64,000 bases of DNA from Betaproteobacteria bacterium Ga0077527 (GCA_001464815.1 LNDW01000011.1:1-64000); one strand, 5' to 3'. Positions 16,738 to 25,925 are shown, numbered from the stretch's first letter. Notes: a model not told the origin generated them from the letters alone. A program made the numbers and translations.

Positions 16738-17724
16738 ATGATCACCACGACCAGGCAGTCCATTCGATGTGCCGCAAGTCTGCTGTTTGTGACGGCTGCA
16801 GTGGTTGCAATGCCGGCCGCTGCACAGCCATTCCCGAACAAGCCGGTCAAGCTCTACGTCGGCTTCCCGCCGGGTGGCGGTTCGGATGCGCTGGCGCGGC
16901 TGATTGGCGGCGCGCTGCCAGCCCGGCTCAACCAGCAGATCGTTGTCGACAACAAGGCGGGTGCGAACACCATCCTTGCCACCGAGCATGTGAAAAGCCA
17001 GCCGGCCGACGGTTACACGCTGTTGTTTGTCTCGGCTTCGTTCGCGATAAACCCCAGTCTTTACAAGCTGAGCTATGACATCGAGAAGGACTTCACGCCA
17101 GTCGGACTGGTGGCGATGGTGCCCTTGTTGATGGTCACGCATCCCGGCTCCGGCATCGCCAGCGTCAGCGAACTGCTGGCGATGGCCAAAAAGCAGCCGG
17201 GTAAACTCACTTTTGCTTCCTTCGGCACCGGGAGCGCGGCCCACCTCGCCGGAGAGATGCTCAACAGCATGACCGGCAGTGACCTGCTGCATGTGCCATA
17301 CAAAGGCAGCGCTCCGGCGCTGGCCGACGTAATGGGCGGACGAATCACGATGATGATGCCAGGCATCGGCTCGGCGATTGGCATGGCACGCGAGGGCAAG
17401 CTGCGCGCGCTGGCGGTGTCCACCGCAAAACGTGCGTCCGGCGCGCCGGAGATTCCCACCGTCGCCGAATCCGGCGTGCCCGGTTTTGATGTCGGCACCT
17501 GGGAGTCGATCCAGGCGCCGGGCGGCACGCCGCCCGATGTAGTGGCGCGGCTCAACACCTCGCTGCGCGAGGTGACCGCGAACCCCGAGATTCGCGCCAA
17601 GATGGTGGCGATGGGTTTTGAGCCGGAAGGCGCCCGTTCACCGGCTGAAACCGCGGCGTTCATCCGCAACGAACGCAACAAATTCGCCAAGCTGGTGAAA
17701 GAACGCAACATCAAAGCGGAGTAA
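16738..17724 (+). CDS. Bug/TctC-family tripartite tricarboxylate receptor 3
   Basis: A 328-residue exported binding protein with a signal peptide (about 1-30, ending PAAAQ), signature KPVKLYVGFPPGGGSDALAR and blocks VVDNKAGANT and LHVPYKGSAP. The ATG at 16738 stands 8 bases after GGGAGG; the overlapping GTG at 16729 is too close to that site. It lies between the GGT-like gene and an FAD amine dehydrogenase, with the latter starting 7 bases after its stop, so it probably captures the substrate of this pathway in the periplasm. Confidence 0.92.
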   Translation: MITTTRQSIRCAASLLFVTAAVVAMPAAAQPFPNKPVKLYVGFPPGGGSDALARLIGGALPARLNQQIVVDNKAGANTILATEHVKSQPADGYTLLFVSASFAINPSLYKLSYDIEKDFTPVGLVAMVPLLMVTHPGSGIASVSELLAMAKKQPGKLTFASFGTGSAAHLAGEMLNSMTGSDLLHVPYKGSAPALADVMGGRITMMMPGIGSAIGMAREGKLRALAVSTAKRASGAPEIPTVAESGVPGFDVGTWESIQAPGGTPPDVVARLNTSLREVTANPEIRAKMVAMGFEPEGARSPAETAAFIRNERNKFAKLVKERNIKAE

Positions 17725-17731
17725 ACCGACT

Positions 17732-18994
17732 TTGACCCAGGCAGCTTTGAACAAGCCTTCGGTGACCGTGGTCGGCGCCGGCATCGTCGGCGTCTGCTCG
17801 GCACTGTGGCTGCAGCGCGCCGGCTTCGCGGTGACGCTGATCGACAGCGGTGGTGTCGGCGAAGGTGCCTCCTTCGGCAACGCCGGCAACATCAGCCCCG
17901 GAGCGGTGGTGCCGTACCTGATTCCCGGCATCTGGAAGGAAGCGCCGGGCTGGCTGCTCGATCCCGAGGGACCGCTGGCGGTGCGCCCCGGCTATTTCCT
18001 GAAAGCATTGCCCTGGCTGATGGCCGCGGTGCGCTCTGCCGGTGAAGAAGCCGCGCTGCGCACCTCGCGTGCCATGCATGCAATACACGGCAGCACGCTG
18101 GAGGACTACGCCGAATTGACACGCGGCACCGCGGCAGCCGACCTGATCGAACTTTCCGGCCAGCTTTATGTCTCCGAGAAACCGGATTCCGCGCAGGGAT
18201 CGGCACTGGCGCGGCGCATGCGCGCAGAATTCGGCGTTGAGGCGGTGGCGCTGGACTGGATGGAAATCCGTGAACTGGAACCCTGTCTCGCGCCGATCTT
18301 CAAAAGCGGCCTGCTGCTGCCGAAAAACGGCCGCACCAAGAATCCGCACCATCTGGTGGCCGCGCTGGCCGACATCGCGCAGCGCAACGGTGCCAGGGTG
18401 TTGCGGGGCAAGGTTGATGGCTTCGTCACCGAGGGTGCCGCAGTGAAGGCTGTGGTCATTGATGGTCAGGCCCAGGCCGCGGAGCGGGTGGTGATCGCGG
18501 CGGGGGCGGCTTCGCGCGATCTCGCGGCGCAGCTCGGCAGCCGGCTGCCGCTGGAGGCCGAGCGTGGTTACCACATCACCATCAGCAATCCCGGCGTGAT
18601 GCCACGCATGCCGGTGACCAACACCGATGCCAAATTCGCCTGCGCACCGATGAACGTCGGGTTGCGGCTGGCGGGCACCGCGGAATTCGGCGGACTCAAG
18701 GCCGAGCCGAACTGGCAGCGCACCGAGGTGTTGAAGCGCCAGGCGCAGCGCATGTTTCCCGGTGTGAACCTCGAGTCGGTTTCAACCTGGAGCGGCAACC
18801 GCCCGAGTCTGCCCGATGGCCTGCCGGTGCTGGGTGCCGCGCCGAAATTCGACAATGCCTGGTTTGCCTTCGGCAATTCGCACTTCGGCATGTCGGCGGG
18901 TCCGGTGATGGGCAAACTCATGGCGCAACTGATCGCCGGAAAGAAAAGCAGCGTGGATATCGCGCCGTTCAGTCCGGCGCGCTTCGGGAGCTGA
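17732..18994 (+). CDS. FAD-dependent amino acid/amine dehydrogenase (DadA-like)
   Basis: A 420-residue D-amino-acid-dehydrogenase-family flavoprotein. It has the FAD motif VVGAGIVGVCSALWLQRAG near the N-terminus, FGNAGNISPG (~49-58) and a C-terminal block WSGNRPSLPDGLPVLG, all typical of the DadA/DAO group, which oxidises C-N bonds of amino or imino acids. The start is a TTG at 17732 with GGAG about 9 bases upstream, reading straight on from the receptor gene. It is distinct from the glycine-riboswitch paralogue at 2151. Co-transcribed with the MmgE/PrpD gene (next ATG 3 bases after the stop). Confidence 0.84.
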   Translation: MTQAALNKPSVTVVGAGIVGVCSALWLQRAGFAVTLIDSGGVGEGASFGNAGNISPGAVVPYLIPGIWKEAPGWLLDPEGPLAVRPGYFLKALPWLMAAVRSAGEEAALRTSRAMHAIHGSTLEDYAELTRGTAAADLIELSGQLYVSEKPDSAQGSALARRMRAEFGVEAVALDWMEIRELEPCLAPIFKSGLLLPKNGRTKNPHHLVAALADIAQRNGARVLRGKVDGFVTEGAAVKAVVIDGQAQAAERVVIAAGAASRDLAAQLGSRLPLEAERGYHITISNPGVMPRMPVTNTDAKFACAPMNVGLRLAGTAEFGGLKAEPNWQRTEVLKRQAQRMFPGVNLESVSTWSGNRPSLPDGLPVLGAAPKFDNAWFAFGNSHFGMSAGPVMGKLMAQLIAGKKSSVDIAPFSPARFGS

Positions 18995-18997
18995 GTG

Positions 18998-20395
18998 ATG
19001 GGGCTCGCACTCGACATCGCGAAACAGATCGTGGCGCTGCGTGAAGCAGCATTGCCGGTGGCCGCGCTCGAGGCCTCGCGCGTCGCGGTTGAAGACACCC
19101 TCGGCTGCATGCTCGCCGGTGCGGCGGAACCGGCGACCACCATCGTCGCCGCCACGGTCGCCGGCAGCGATGGTCCGTGCAGCCTGGTTGGCAGTGATCG
19201 TCGCGCTTCAGCACTGGATGCCGCGCTGGTCAACGGCACCGCGGCACATGCCCTGGATTACGACAATGGCAGCAACACCATGGGCGGCCATGTCTCGGCG
19301 ACCGTGGTGCCGGCGCTGCTCGCCGCGGCCGAGGCTTTTGGCGGCAGCGGCCGCGATCTGCTGGTGGCGCACACCGTGGGTTTTGAAACCGGCACGCGCA
19401 TCGGGCTCGGCGTCAATTTCCATCATTACGAGAAGGGCTGGCATCCGACCTCGACGCTCGGCACTTTCGCGGTGGTGGGTGCCTGCGCATCGCTGCTGAA
19501 GCTGGACGCGGCGCAGACCGCGACCGCGCTGGCCATCGGCGCCTCGCTGGCCTCGGGCATCAAGGCCAATTTCGGCACCATGACCAAGCCGATGCATGTC
19601 GGCCACTGCGCGCGCAACGGGCTGTTTGCGGTGCTGCTGGCGCGTGAAGGCTACACCGCCAGTGCCGCGGCCTTTGAACACAAGCAGGGGTTTTTCGAGG
19701 TCTACAACGGTGCCGGCCATTACGACGCGGCGCGTATCCTCGAACACTGGGCTGCACCGCTGCAGATTCTGCAGCCGGGCGCCGGCTACAAGCAGTATCC
19801 CTGCTGCGCGGCGACGCATGCGGCGCTGGATGCCACGCTGGCCATGGTGCGTGGCGAAGGTGGGCGCATCGATCCCCGGCGTGTTGCGAAAATCGAAACC
19901 TGGACGCCGGCGCGGCGTCTGGCGCACACCGACCGCCCCGACCCGCATGGCAATCTCGATGCCAAGTTCAGCGTGCAGTACTGCGTCAGCCGCGCGGTGA
20001 TCGACGGCCGCATCGGCATCGAACATTTTGAAGGTGAGGCCTGGCGCGATCCCGCGGTGCGTGGGTTGATGGCGCGGGTGCATTCCACGGTGCACCGGCC
20101 GGGGCAGTTTGCCGCCGACAACCACTTCGGCGCCGAAGTGAAGATCACGTTTGATGATGGTCGTGTGCTCACTGATCGTGTCGACATCCAGCTCGGTCGC
20201 ACCGCCAACAATCCGATTCCGCCCGCACAGTTGCGCGCCAAGTTTGTCGATTGTGCGGGGCGTGTATTGCCATCCGCCCATGTTGGACAACTGGTCCGGC
20301 AACTCGACGACCTGGTCAGCCTTGATCAGGTTTCGGGGTTGCTGAGGCCTTCGGCATCTTTATTAAATAGTCAATTAAAACAAGGAGTTATATAA
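18998..20395 (+). CDS. MmgE/PrpD-family epimerase/dehydratase 1
   Basis: A 465-residue protein of the family containing 2-methylcitrate dehydratase, cis-aconitate decarboxylase and iminodisuccinate epimerase; these act on an acidic C-H next to a carboxylate without an iron-sulfur cluster. Family motifs are NGTAAHALDYDNG, HPTSTLGTFA, NFGTMTKPMHVGHCARNG and YPCCAATHAALD. ATG at 18998 follows GGGAG. One of three paralogues in the window (also 28325-29713 and 46325-47770). Its setting between amine dehydrogenases favours the iminodisuccinate-epimerase type of activity. The stop overlaps the next ATG by one base. Confidence 0.85.
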   Translation: MGLALDIAKQIVALREAALPVAALEASRVAVEDTLGCMLAGAAEPATTIVAATVAGSDGPCSLVGSDRRASALDAALVNGTAAHALDYDNGSNTMGGHVSATVVPALLAAAEAFGGSGRDLLVAHTVGFETGTRIGLGVNFHHYEKGWHPTSTLGTFAVVGACASLLKLDAAQTATALAIGASLASGIKANFGTMTKPMHVGHCARNGLFAVLLAREGYTASAAAFEHKQGFFEVYNGAGHYDAARILEHWAAPLQILQPGAGYKQYPCCAATHAALDATLAMVRGEGGRIDPRRVAKIETWTPARRLAHTDRPDPHGNLDAKFSVQYCVSRAVIDGRIGIEHFEGEAWRDPAVRGLMARVHSTVHRPGQFAADNHFGAEVKITFDDGRVLTDRVDIQLGRTANNPIPPAQLRAKFVDCAGRVLPSAHVGQLVRQLDDLVSLDQVSGLLRPSASLLNSQLKQGVI

Positions 20396-21372
20396 TGTAC
20401 TCAGCGCTGTTCAAGCTGGCATGCCTGCTCCTGCCCGGTGCTGCGATCGCGGCGCAGACGCCCAAGCCCGCCGACATCGCCTATCCGACGCGGCCGGTGC
20501 GCATGCTGGTGGCGCAGGCCGCCGGCGGTCCCACCGATGTCGCTGCACGGGTGTTCGCAACACGGCTGTCCGAGATCATGGGTCAGCAGGTGGTGGTGGA
20601 CAACCGCCATGGTGCCGGCGGCAGTGTCGCCGGCGAGATTGCCGCGCGCGCGCCGGCCGATGGCCACACACTGATGGTCGCGGCCAACGGCACGGTGGCC
20701 ATCGCGCCGCATCTGATCAAGCTGCCGTTCAGCATGCGCAGCGATTTTGTGATGACGGCGCTGATCGGCAACAGCCCGCTGGGGTTGATGGTGGCGCCGA
20801 ATCTGCCGGCGAATTCGGTGAAGGAGCTGTTGGCGCTGGCGAAGTCGCGGCCGGGCAAGCTCAATTTCGGTTCTTCCGGACAGGGCGCGACATCCCACCT
20901 CGCCGGTGAGCAGTTGAAGATGCTGGCCGGCATCAACATCGTGCATGTGCCGTACAAGGGCGCCGGGCCGGCGTTGATCGGACTGGTTGGTGGCGAAATC
21001 GACATCCTGATTTCAGGGCTTTCCAGCGCGCTGCCTTTTGTCAAGCAAAAGCAGCTCAAGCTGCTCGCGGTGAGCAGCGCCAAACGCACCACGCTGATGC
21101 CCGATCTGCCTTCAGTCGGCGAGACTGTGCCGGGTTATGACGTCGGCTCCTGGTATGGCGTGCTGATCACTGCCTCGACGCCGCGCCCGATCCTCGAAAA
21201 ACTGCATCAACTGTCCGTCCGCGCGCTGTCATCACCCGACGTGCAGGGCAAGTTGATCTCGCTGGGCATCGATCCTGAGCCGATGGACCTGAAGCAGTTG
21301 TCGGAAAAGCTCTCCTCGGAATTCGACCGCTGGGGCCGGGTGGTGAAGGCCGCCGGCATCAAGTCGAATTGA
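20395..21372 (+). CDS. Bug/TctC-family tripartite tricarboxylate receptor 4
   Basis: A 325-residue exported binding protein with a signal peptide (1-20, ending AIAAQ) and the signature RPVRMLVAQAAGGPTDVAAR, where the usual FPPGG loop is QAAGG. VVVDNRHGAGG and VHVPYKGAGP follow. The ATG overlaps the previous stop by one base (TAATG) and has an AAGGAG site, so translation is probably coupled. Second receptor of the same operon-like cluster; it directly precedes the three-subunit dehydrogenase genes. Confidence 0.92.
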   Translation: MYSALFKLACLLLPGAAIAAQTPKPADIAYPTRPVRMLVAQAAGGPTDVAARVFATRLSEIMGQQVVVDNRHGAGGSVAGEIAARAPADGHTLMVAANGTVAIAPHLIKLPFSMRSDFVMTALIGNSPLGLMVAPNLPANSVKELLALAKSRPGKLNFGSSGQGATSHLAGEQLKMLAGINIVHVPYKGAGPALIGLVGGEIDILISGLSSALPFVKQKQLKLLAVSSAKRTTLMPDLPSVGETVPGYDVGSWYGVLITASTPRPILEKLHQLSVRALSSPDVQGKLISLGIDPEPMDLKQLSEKLSSEFDRWGRVVKAAGIKSN

Positions 21373-21381
21373 GATTCCTGA

Positions 21382-22497
21382 ATGGCTGACAACGACGTTC
21401 TGGTACTCGGCGGCGGCCTTGTCGGCACCGCCGTGGCCTACGGCCTCGCGCGGCTGGGGCAGCGAGTGCTGGTGCTCGACGAGGGTGACATTGCGCACCG
21501 TGCCTCGCGCGGCAACTTCGGTCTGGTGTGGGTGCAGAGCAAGGGCTTCGGCGTGCCCGAATACCAGCGCTGGACGCGGAATTCGTCAGATGAATGGGCG
21601 GATTTTTCCGATGAATTGCTGCGCGAGACTGCTGTGGCCAGCGGCCACGAGCGGCCGGGCGGGGTGACGATCTGCCTGGACGAAGAAGAGCTTGAACGCA
21701 GGCGCAAGCGCATGGAGCAGTTGCACCTTGAAGCGGGCGAGACACAGTTCGAATACGAAATGCTCAGCCCTGCGGCGCTGAAGAAAATGATTCCCGCGAT
21801 CGGCCCGGAAGTCGCCGGCGCTTCATACACCCCATACGATGGTCATGCCAATCCGCTGTACACCTTGCGCGCGCTGCACGCGGCGCTGCTCAAGCATGGT
21901 GGCCGTTATCAGCCCAATGCCCGGGTCACCGCGATCGATGCGCGGCCCGGTGATTTCAGGGTCAGCGCCGGCGGCCGTACTTATGCGGCGCCGAAGGTGG
22001 TGCTTGCCGCGGGCCTCGGCAACCAGGCGCTGGGCGCGATGGTCGGGCTCAATGTGCCGGTGCGCCCGGTGCGCGGCCAGATCATTGTTACCGAACGCAT
22101 GCAGCCGGTGCTCAACATGCCGACGCTGATGATCCGCCAGACCGTGGAAGGCACGATCATGATCGGCGAGTCGCGTGAGGAAAGCGGTTTCGACGACACC
22201 ACCTCGCCGGAAATCGTGCACACCCTGGCCCAGCGCGCGGTGAAGACCTTTCCCTTCCTGCGCCACGCGCGCATCGTGAGGAGTTGGGGCGCGCTGCGCG
22301 TGATGTCGCCCGATGGCCTTCCGGTATATGAACAGTCGGCGCAATTTCCCGGCGCCTTTGTCTGCACCTGCCACAGCGGGGTCACCCTGGCGGCGGCGCA
22401 TGCCAACCATTACGCGCGTTATGTCGTCGAGGGCAGGTTGCCGTCCGAGCTGGCGCGGTTTTCAACGGCCAGGTTCAATGTTCAAGCTGCTGCCTGA
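21382..22497 (+). CDS. Opine-oxidase/HcnC-like FAD subunit (beta)
   Basis: A 371-residue DAO-fold flavoprotein with VLGGGLVGTAVAYGLARLG at the N-terminus, RGNFGLVWVQ (~50) and the C-terminal WGALRVMSPDGLPVYE. In opine oxidases (OoxB/NoxB) and hydrogen cyanide synthase (HcnC) this subunit carries the FAD that oxidises the C-N bond of the substrate. The next two genes encode the partner 2Fe-2S and FAD/2Fe-2S subunits, overlapping by 20 bases and 1 base, so the three products should form one heterotrimeric membrane-linked dehydrogenase. Substrate unknown; nopaline, octopine, proline and glycine are precedents. Confidence 0.85.
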   Translation: MADNDVLVLGGGLVGTAVAYGLARLGQRVLVLDEGDIAHRASRGNFGLVWVQSKGFGVPEYQRWTRNSSDEWADFSDELLRETAVASGHERPGGVTICLDEEELERRRKRMEQLHLEAGETQFEYEMLSPAALKKMIPAIGPEVAGASYTPYDGHANPLYTLRALHAALLKHGGRYQPNARVTAIDARPGDFRVSAGGRTYAAPKVVLAAGLGNQALGAMVGLNVPVRPVRGQIIVTERMQPVLNMPTLMIRQTVEGTIMIGESREESGFDDTTSPEIVHTLAQRAVKTFPFLRHARIVRSWGALRVMSPDGLPVYEQSAQFPGAFVCTCHSGVTLAAAHANHYARYVVEGRLPSELARFSTARFNVQAAA

Positions 22498-22774
22498 CGC
22501 CGCCGGCGCGACGGTCACGGTCGTGATCAGCGGCCGCGGTGTTGCCGTGCCCGAAGGCTGCACCGCGGCGGCGGCGATGCTGATGCATGGCGCCGGCATC
22601 ACACGCACCACACCGGTCAGCGGTGAGGGCAGGACACCCTACTGCATGATGGGGGTGTGCTTTGAATGCCTGATGGAAATCGATGGCGAGCCCAACCAGC
22701 AGGGCTGCCTGGTGATCGTGCGTGAAGGCATGCGCATCGCACCCCAGCTCGGCAAACCCGGAGCGAAACTGTGA
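22478..22774 (+). CDS. Small 2Fe-2S subunit of the dehydrogenase (HcnA-like)
   Basis: A 98-residue ferredoxin-like protein. The cysteine pattern CMMGVCFEC with a further Cys in QQGCLV binds a 2Fe-2S cluster for electron transfer between the flavin subunits. The ATG at 22478 lies inside the end of the preceding gene (20-base overlap), and the stop overlaps the next start (TGATG). Size and position match the HcnA / gamma subunit of amino-acid and opine dehydrogenases. A longer open frame upstream of this ATG is a shadow of the preceding gene. Confidence 0.88.
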   Translation: MFKLLPDAAGATVTVVISGRGVAVPEGCTAAAAMLMHGAGITRTTPVSGEGRTPYCMMGVCFECLMEIDGEPNQQGCLVIVREGMRIAPQLGKPGAKL

Positions 22775-24195
22775 TGCAGGCTGATCTGGCCATTGTTGGC
22801 GCCGGTCCGGCGGGTCTCTCCGCGGCGGTGAGCGCCGCCGCGGCCGGTCTCGGGGTGGTGGTTCTCGACGAGCAGCCGGTGCCCGGCGGCCAGATTTACC
22901 GCAACATCGAAACACTGGCTGCAACACGACCCGCACATCTGCAGTGGCTGGGACCGGATTACGCCGCGGGTGTCGCGCTGCTGCGCCGTTTCCGTGAGTG
23001 CGGCGCGACATATCTGCCGATGACGCAGGTATGGCAGGTCGGCCACGACGGCCGAGTCTATTACCGCCGCAATATCGGGCATGAGGGCGCGGTGGGCATA
23101 GTCCATGCGCGCAAGGTGCTGATCGCCACCGGTGCGATGGAGCGTCCGCTGCCGGTCCCCGGCTGGACCCTGCCCGGTGTGATGAGCTGCGGCGCGGCGC
23201 AGACCCTGCTCAAGGCCAGCGGCCTCGCGCCCGAGGGCCGCTTCGTACTCGCGGGCTGCGGCCCCTTGCTGCTGCTGCTCGCCGCGCAACTGATACGTGC
23301 CGGAAGACCGCCGGCGGCGCTGCTCGAGACTTCATACGATCTGTGGGGCGCATTGCCGCATCTGCCCGGCATGCTCGGTTTGCCCGCTTACCTGATGAAG
23401 GGGCTCGGGCTGCTGCGTGAAATCCGCAGTGCAGGGGTGCCTTTCCATCGCGGCGTGACGCGGCTGGTGATCAAGGGGCCGGGGCGCGCGCGCGAGATCG
23501 AGTTCGATGCGGGTGGCCGCACATTTACCGAGGCGGTGGATCTGGTCTTTTTGCATCAGGGTGTGGTGCCGAATGGCAATCTCGCCTTGTCCACCGACAT
23601 TCGCCATCGCTGGGATGAGTTGCAAAAATGTTTCCAGCCCGAGCTGGATGCCTGGGGCCGCAGTTCGAGCGACATGGTGCATGTGGCCGGTGATGCCGGT
23701 GGCATTGTCGGTGCTGTGGGCGCGGCGGCGATGGGCGAGGTCGCGGGGCTTGCCGCGGCAGCGGATCTCGGCCGTATCGATGCCGCGGCGCTGGAGCAAC
23801 GCAGTGCCGCAGCACGGCGCCTGCTGGGGCGGCACCGTGCGGCGCGGCCTTTCCTCGACCGCCTGTATCGCCCGCAGCAGCAGTGGGTTGCGCCGACCGA
23901 CCCGGATACCGTGATCTGCCGTTGCGAGGAAATCCGCGCCGGAGATGTGCGCCGCCTGGTTGCGGCACAGAACTGCCCCGGCCCGAACCAGATGAAGTCC
24001 TTCATGCGCTGCGGCATGGGTCCCTGCCAGGGGCGGCTGTGCGGGCTGACCGCGGTCGAACTGATTGCTGAGACCCGCGGCCAGACCCCGGCGGAAATCG
24101 GCTATTACCGCATTCGCGCCCCGATCAAACCGGTCACCCTTGGCGACATGGCGGCACTCGATGTGCCGAGCCGCCACGACGCCGTCAATCCCTGA
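22774..24195 (+). CDS. Opine-oxidase/HcnB-like FAD/2Fe-2S subunit (alpha)
   Basis: A 473-residue pyridine-nucleotide-disulfide-oxidoreductase-type flavoprotein. It has an N-terminal FAD motif (AIVGAGPAGLSAAVSAAAAG), a second nucleotide-like fold in the middle (~160-200) and a C-terminal BFD-like 2Fe-2S domain with CRCEE and CGMGPCQGRLC. This domain order is that of OoxA/NoxA/HcnB, the electron-accepting alpha subunit. Translation is coupled to the small subunit by the TGATG overlap. It feeds electrons from the beta subunit to the respiratory chain. Confidence 0.88.
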   Translation: MQADLAIVGAGPAGLSAAVSAAAAGLGVVVLDEQPVPGGQIYRNIETLAATRPAHLQWLGPDYAAGVALLRRFRECGATYLPMTQVWQVGHDGRVYYRRNIGHEGAVGIVHARKVLIATGAMERPLPVPGWTLPGVMSCGAAQTLLKASGLAPEGRFVLAGCGPLLLLLAAQLIRAGRPPAALLETSYDLWGALPHLPGMLGLPAYLMKGLGLLREIRSAGVPFHRGVTRLVIKGPGRAREIEFDAGGRTFTEAVDLVFLHQGVVPNGNLALSTDIRHRWDELQKCFQPELDAWGRSSSDMVHVAGDAGGIVGAVGAAAMGEVAGLAAAADLGRIDAAALEQRSAAARRLLGRHRAARPFLDRLYRPQQQWVAPTDPDTVICRCEEIRAGDVRRLVAAQNCPGPNQMKSFMRCGMGPCQGRLCGLTAVELIAETRGQTPAEIGYYRIRAPIKPVTLGDMAALDVPSRHDAVNP

Positions 24196-24212
24196 AAACG
24201 GAGCAGAACACG

Positions 24213-25925
24213 ATGCCGATCCATCGTCCCACCATCACCGGCGAACGCCACATGATTTCCGCCGGCCATTATTCGGCGACGCATGCCGGCTTCAAAATCC
24301 TCGAGGCGGGAGGCAATGCCATCGATGCCGGTGTGGCCGCAGGCATCGCGCTGGGCATCCTGCAGACCGACCGCGTCAATTTTGCCGGTGTCGCGCCGAT
24401 CATGATCTGGCTCGCCGACAAGCGGCAGGTGGTCAACATCGACGGCCTGGGCACCTGGCCGAAGGCGGCTTCCCTCGACTATTTCCACAAACACCATGAC
24501 GGCAAGATGCCGCCGGGCATATTGCGCACGGTGATGCCGGCAGCGCCAGCTTCGTGGATCGCCGCGCTGGAGCGTTTTGGCACGATGGGGTTTGGCGAAG
24601 TCGCGGCCGAGGCGCTGCGCCTTGCGCGCGACGGTTTCGCCATGCACGAGTTCATGGCCGATTACATCAAGGACAACGAAGAGGGCTACCGCCGCTGGCC
24701 TTCGAGCACCGCGGTGTTCCTGCCCAAGGGCCGGCCGCCGGAGGTCGGTGAGCGTTTTGTCCAATCCGAACTCGCTGCCTCGCTGCAATACATGATCGAC
24801 GAAGAAGCTGCGCACAAGGGCAAGGGCCGTGTCGCCGGGCTGCGTGCGGCGCGTGACGCCTTCTACAAGGGTGACATCGCGCAGAAGATCGCCAAATACC
24901 ACCGCGAGAACGAAGGCTGGGTCACTGCCGAGGACCTCGCAGCTTACGAAGTCAGTTTCGAAGATCCGGTGCGCACGCGTTTTCACGGCGTTGACCTTTA
25001 CGCCTGCGGCCCGTGGTCGCAGGGGCCGGTGCTGCCGCAGACGCTGAACCTGCTGTCGGGTTTTGACCTGAAGGCGATGGGCCACAACTCGCCGCAATAT
25101 GTACACACCATAGTTGAGTCGCTGAAGCTGTCCTTCGCCGACCGCCACCGTTATTACGGCGACCCGAAATTCGTCAAGGTGCCGCTCGACATCCTGCTCT
25201 CGCCGGCCTATGCCGATGAGCGGCGCAAGCTGATCAATGCCGATGCTGCAGCACCGGGGATGCCGGAGGCGGGTGATGTGGTCGGCTTCGCCAAACTGCA
25301 CAATCTGCCGCCGCCGACACCCGGCGAGCCGAATCCGCCGCCGGATACGTCCTATGTCTGCGTTGTTGATAGCCACGGCAATGCCTTTTCGGCCACACCC
25401 AGCGACGGTTCCAGCGCGATGCCGGTGATTCCCGGCACGGGGCTGTGCCCGTCCTCGCGCGGCTCGCAGTCGTGGACCGATCCGAAGATGCCGGCAGTGA
25501 TGGCGCCGGGCAAACGGCCGCGGCTGACACCGAATCCGGCGATGGTGCTGAAGGATGGCAAGCTGCTGATGCCCTTTGGTTCACCCGGCAACGACATCCA
25601 GCCGCAGGCGATGACCCAGGTCTTTCTCAACATCGTGGTGTTCGGCATGGAGCCGCAGGCCGCGGTGGAGGCGCCGCGTTTCGCCACCTACAGTTTTCCC
25701 AGTTCATCGGAACCGCATGCCTACCATCCGGCGCGGATCAACCTCGAATCACGCTTCGATGCGAAGACCCTGGATCAACTCGCGAAGCTCGGCCACAAAG
25801 TCGCGCCCTGGCGGGAAATCGAATGGCGCGCCGGCGCGGTGTGCGCGGTGCGCGTCAATCGCGACAACGGCCTGCTTGAAGGGGCGGCCGATCCGCGGCG
25901 GCCCTGTTATGCGATGGGGGTTTGA
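24213..25925 (+). CDS. Gamma-glutamyltranspeptidase-fold N-terminal-nucleophile hydrolase 2
   Basis: A 570-residue paralogue of the protein at 14971-16692. The Thr nucleophile is T379 in PDTSYVCVVD. The signature ILEAGGNAIDAG is intact. Again there is no signal peptide, and the glutamyl-carboxylate Arg position is Leu79 (IDGLGTWP). The C-terminal loop reads FGSPGND, so the second oxyanion-hole glycine of classical GGT is Asn here, unlike the paralogue's PGGD. GGAG lies 9 bases before the ATG. It closes the run of genes begun with the first GGT-like gene, suggesting two amide or ester hydrolysis steps or two substrates. Confidence 0.83.
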   Translation: MPIHRPTITGERHMISAGHYSATHAGFKILEAGGNAIDAGVAAGIALGILQTDRVNFAGVAPIMIWLADKRQVVNIDGLGTWPKAASLDYFHKHHDGKMPPGILRTVMPAAPASWIAALERFGTMGFGEVAAEALRLARDGFAMHEFMADYIKDNEEGYRRWPSSTAVFLPKGRPPEVGERFVQSELAASLQYMIDEEAAHKGKGRVAGLRAARDAFYKGDIAQKIAKYHRENEGWVTAEDLAAYEVSFEDPVRTRFHGVDLYACGPWSQGPVLPQTLNLLSGFDLKAMGHNSPQYVHTIVESLKLSFADRHRYYGDPKFVKVPLDILLSPAYADERRKLINADAAAPGMPEAGDVVGFAKLHNLPPPTPGEPNPPPDTSYVCVVDSHGNAFSATPSDGSSAMPVIPGTGLCPSSRGSQSWTDPKMPAVMAPGKRPRLTPNPAMVLKDGKLLMPFGSPGNDIQPQAMTQVFLNIVVFGMEPQAAVEAPRFATYSFPSSSEPHAYHPARINLESRFDAKTLDQLAKLGHKVAPWREIEWRAGAVCAVRVNRDNGLLEGAADPRRPCYAMGV

